Source: an uncultured Lachnospiraceae bacterium (GTDB lineage Bacteria > Bacillota > Clostridia > Lachnospirales > Lachnospiraceae). From it: a stretch of DNA of 64,000 nucleotides. Positions 62,917-64,000 of the stretch are shown piece after piece. Location of the stretch: the NCBI GenBank assembly GCA_902774915.1, contig CACYKH010000005.1, forward strand, positions 53,852 through 117,851, given 5' to 3'. The position numbers and the translations under genes are program-made. The notes beneath the pieces were generated by a model. That model was not told the origin of the DNA. It saw nothing but the letters and a program-made list of their open reading frames with translations, and did not search any database. The first letter of the stretch is position 1. Every line of letters begins with the position of its first letter.

Positions 62917-63038
62917 GCGGGAGGACTTGGACTCAATGAGTCCAAGTCGCGGCGACACGAATGTGTCGCCTTGGTCGGCTCGCAAGCGTAGCTTGCTCAC
63001 GAGCCAGCTAAAAAAGGTCCACCGGACCTTTTTTTTAA
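62917..63038 (+). repeat. Cluster of four stem-loops, the last a terminator
   Basis: Four hairpins in a row: GACTTGGACTC/GAGTCCAAGTC (62924-62934, 62938-62948); GGCGACAC/GTGTCGCC (62951-62958, 62963-62970); GGCTCG/CGAGCC with inner CAAGC/GCTTG (62977-63005); and AAAAAAGGTCC/GGACCTTTTTT (63010-63020, 63024-63034), a terminator. GCGGGAG at 62917-62923 copies the tRNA acceptor strand. No coding frame is seen. Confidence 0.8.
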
Positions 63039-63142
63039 CGCTGTCTCCTCATCTCCCTATCTAGTTACGGAAGATTATTCATAATTTCTATTTATAATTT
63101 TATGATTATGTAAAAATATAGTATTTATAGTGTTTTTTTGGA
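63039..63142. other. AT-rich spacer
   Basis: About 100 bases of A/T-rich sequence between the stem-loop cluster and the next promoter. I see no gene or structured element in it. Confidence 0.6.
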
Positions 63143-63171
63143 TTGACTAGCAATAATATGTGAAATATACT
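63143..63171 (+). promoter_or_regulatory. Promoter of the riboswitch-controlled gene
   Basis: TTGACT (63143-63148), a 17-base spacer, TATACT (63166-63171). The transcript would start near 63178, just before the riboswitch. Confidence 0.75.
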
Positions 63172-63189
63172 GTATATATATTGAATATT

Positions 63190-63304
63190 TAGCAAAACAA
63201 GGGAAACCTTGCGGCGCAAAGCTATAGGGACTGTAAAATGTCAGCCAGTTGCATTATTTTTTATTACGTCTGTAGAGGCTGATATGTCTCTTAGGGCGTT
63301 TTTT
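63190..63304 (+). promoter_or_regulatory. Cyclic-di-GMP-I riboswitch with terminator
   Basis: The aptamer (about 63190-63255) shows the GEMM-I marks: GCAA/TTGC closing stem (63192-63195, 63249-63252), an AAGG-GAAA-CCTT stem with GNRA tetraloop, GGCGCAAAGCTATAGGG, and TGTCAGCCAGTTGC. Downstream is a terminator (63266-63277 with 63288-63299, internal mismatch) and T run. TCAGCC (63241-63246) in the aptamer can pair with GGCTGA (63277-63282) in the terminator, a possible antiterminator. Whether ligand turns the gene on or off cannot be decided by eye. Confidence 0.88.
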
Positions 63305-63322
63305 GTTTTGGAGAAGAACAAT

Positions 63323-64000
63323 ATGATTAGAAAAATATCGATAAAAACTAAATTATGTATCTTCTTTACTATTTGTTTATTGTTTTGTTTTACTGAAATA
63401 GTTAATGCATCAGAGAATTATTCTGATTATGAATTCGTTGAAATAGATGGTGGACTTTGTATTACAAAATATAATGGTAATGATGAGGAACTAACTATTC
63501 CATCTACAGTAGGTGGAGTGCGTATATTAAAGATTGGAGATTATGCTTTTGCAGAGAATAAAAGCATTAAAAAGTTGATTATTCCAGATGGAATAGAGGA
63601 GTTGGGTTCAGGAACATTTGCTGAATGTACAAGTATTACAAATATAACTATTCCTGTGGATATAAAATATGATGGGGTGCATTCGGCAACTTTAGAAGAA
63701 GTATATTCAAACAATGATCCTTTAGGTGGAGATTACTACAGAAAAGTTTCAACATTTTCAGGTTGTTCAAATATAGAAATGATAACATATACACCTGGAA
63801 AAACAGGAGTGATGCCGGATCGAAAAGTCGAAGGGGGACCAGAGGGGGACTATTATTGGAGTTATTCGCTAGAGGGTGCAGGAAATCGAGAAAAAAATGC
63901 ACCGAAAATAAAACACGTAGTATTTGAAGAAGGTGTTACGCATATAGGAGACTATGCATTTGCAACAACTAAAGTACAACCATATGCATATAATATACGT
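63323..64000 (+). CDS. Secreted leucine-rich-repeat protein (BspA type), partial
   Basis: ATG 63323 follows GGAGAA at 63310-63315. The 226 residues in the window begin with a signal peptide (MIRKISIKTK then a hydrophobic core, ending near VNAS). BspA-like leucine-rich repeats follow: LTIPSTVGGVRILKIGDYAFAE, IKKLIIPDGIEELGSGTFAECTSITNITIP, VVFEEGVTHIGDYAFA. The gene continues past the window. Such proteins are surface or secreted adhesins. The c-di-GMP riboswitch and promoter lie directly upstream, so surface exposure should respond to c-di-GMP. Confidence 0.85.
   Translation, partial: MIRKISIKTKLCIFFTICLLFCFTEIVNASENYSDYEFVEIDGGLCITKYNGNDEELTIPSTVGGVRILKIGDYAFAENKSIKKLIIPDGIEELGSGTFAECTSITNITIPVDIKYDGVHSATLEEVYSNNDPLGGDYYRKVSTFSGCSNIEMITYTPGKTGVMPDRKVEGGPEGDYYWSYSLEGAGNREKNAPKIKHVVFEEGVTHIGDYAFATTKVQPYAYNIR

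Overview
The window looks like the chromosome of a low-GC, anaerobic Firmicute of the family Lachnospiraceae (Butyrivibrio, Pseudobutyrivibrio or Roseburia type). The basis is the strong Shine-Dalgarno sites, AT-rich promoters, a C-terminal domain I associate with DUF6465 on a histone-like protein, a FeoA-FeoB fusion, TmcH/YesN-style sugar sensing and the infC-rpmI-rplT order with an L20-type leader. The genus is an inference. Almost every gene is on the + strand; only the clpX-like gene is on the - strand.

Layout. 1-11 kb: a membrane-anchored D,D-carboxypeptidase, then a sugar-sensing cluster (membrane-anchored binding protein, LytS/YesM-type histidine kinase, YesN-type AraC regulator, XylF-like lipoprotein) directly upstream of a ChvE-MmsA-MmsB monosaccharide ABC transporter. 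11-19 kb: MoxR ATPase, DUF58 and transmembrane transglutaminase genes, translationally coupled to an HD-GYP phosphodiesterase gene, then an NhaC antiporter. 19-25 kb: an orphan type IV pilin-like gene, a membrane protein/HTH regulator pair, an ABC-2 exporter and a tRNA-dihydrouridine synthase. 26-34 kb: a topoisomerase IV-like parC-parE pair (A before B), a Gln-rich membrane protein and a fused FeoA-FeoB. 34-41 kb: YitT/YczE-like membrane protein, SpoU methyltransferase, MATE transporter, O-acetylhomoserine sulfhydrylase, a Thr/Glu-rich anchored protein and Tex. 41-49 kb: a large propeller HD-GYP sensor, the Lys/Ala-rich histone-like protein, a divergent clpX, a glycerophosphodiesterase, a small membrane protein and a polysaccharide deacetylase. 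49-53 kb: a folate operon (folC, an HD-domain gene, and one gene fusing FolB, FolK and prephenate dehydratase). 52.9-61.3 kb: one gene for an unrecognised protein of about 2,804 residues. 61.3-62.7 kb: infC-rpmI-rplT with its attenuator. 62.7-64 kb: a tRNA-Leu(AAG), a run of stem-loops, then a c-di-GMP-I riboswitch ahead of a secreted leucine-rich-repeat protein that runs off the end.

Themes. Cyclic-di-GMP appears three times: two HD-GYP proteins that could degrade it and one riboswitch that would sense it in front of a surface protein. Several leaders carry a terminator hairpin only a few bases before the ribosome-binding site (infC, parC, feoAB, the LRR gene). The least explained items are the giant protein, the folate/phenylalanine fusion, the inverted tRNA-derived repeat after tRNA-Leu, and a small interspersed palindromic repeat family near 11.4 and 19.2 kb.
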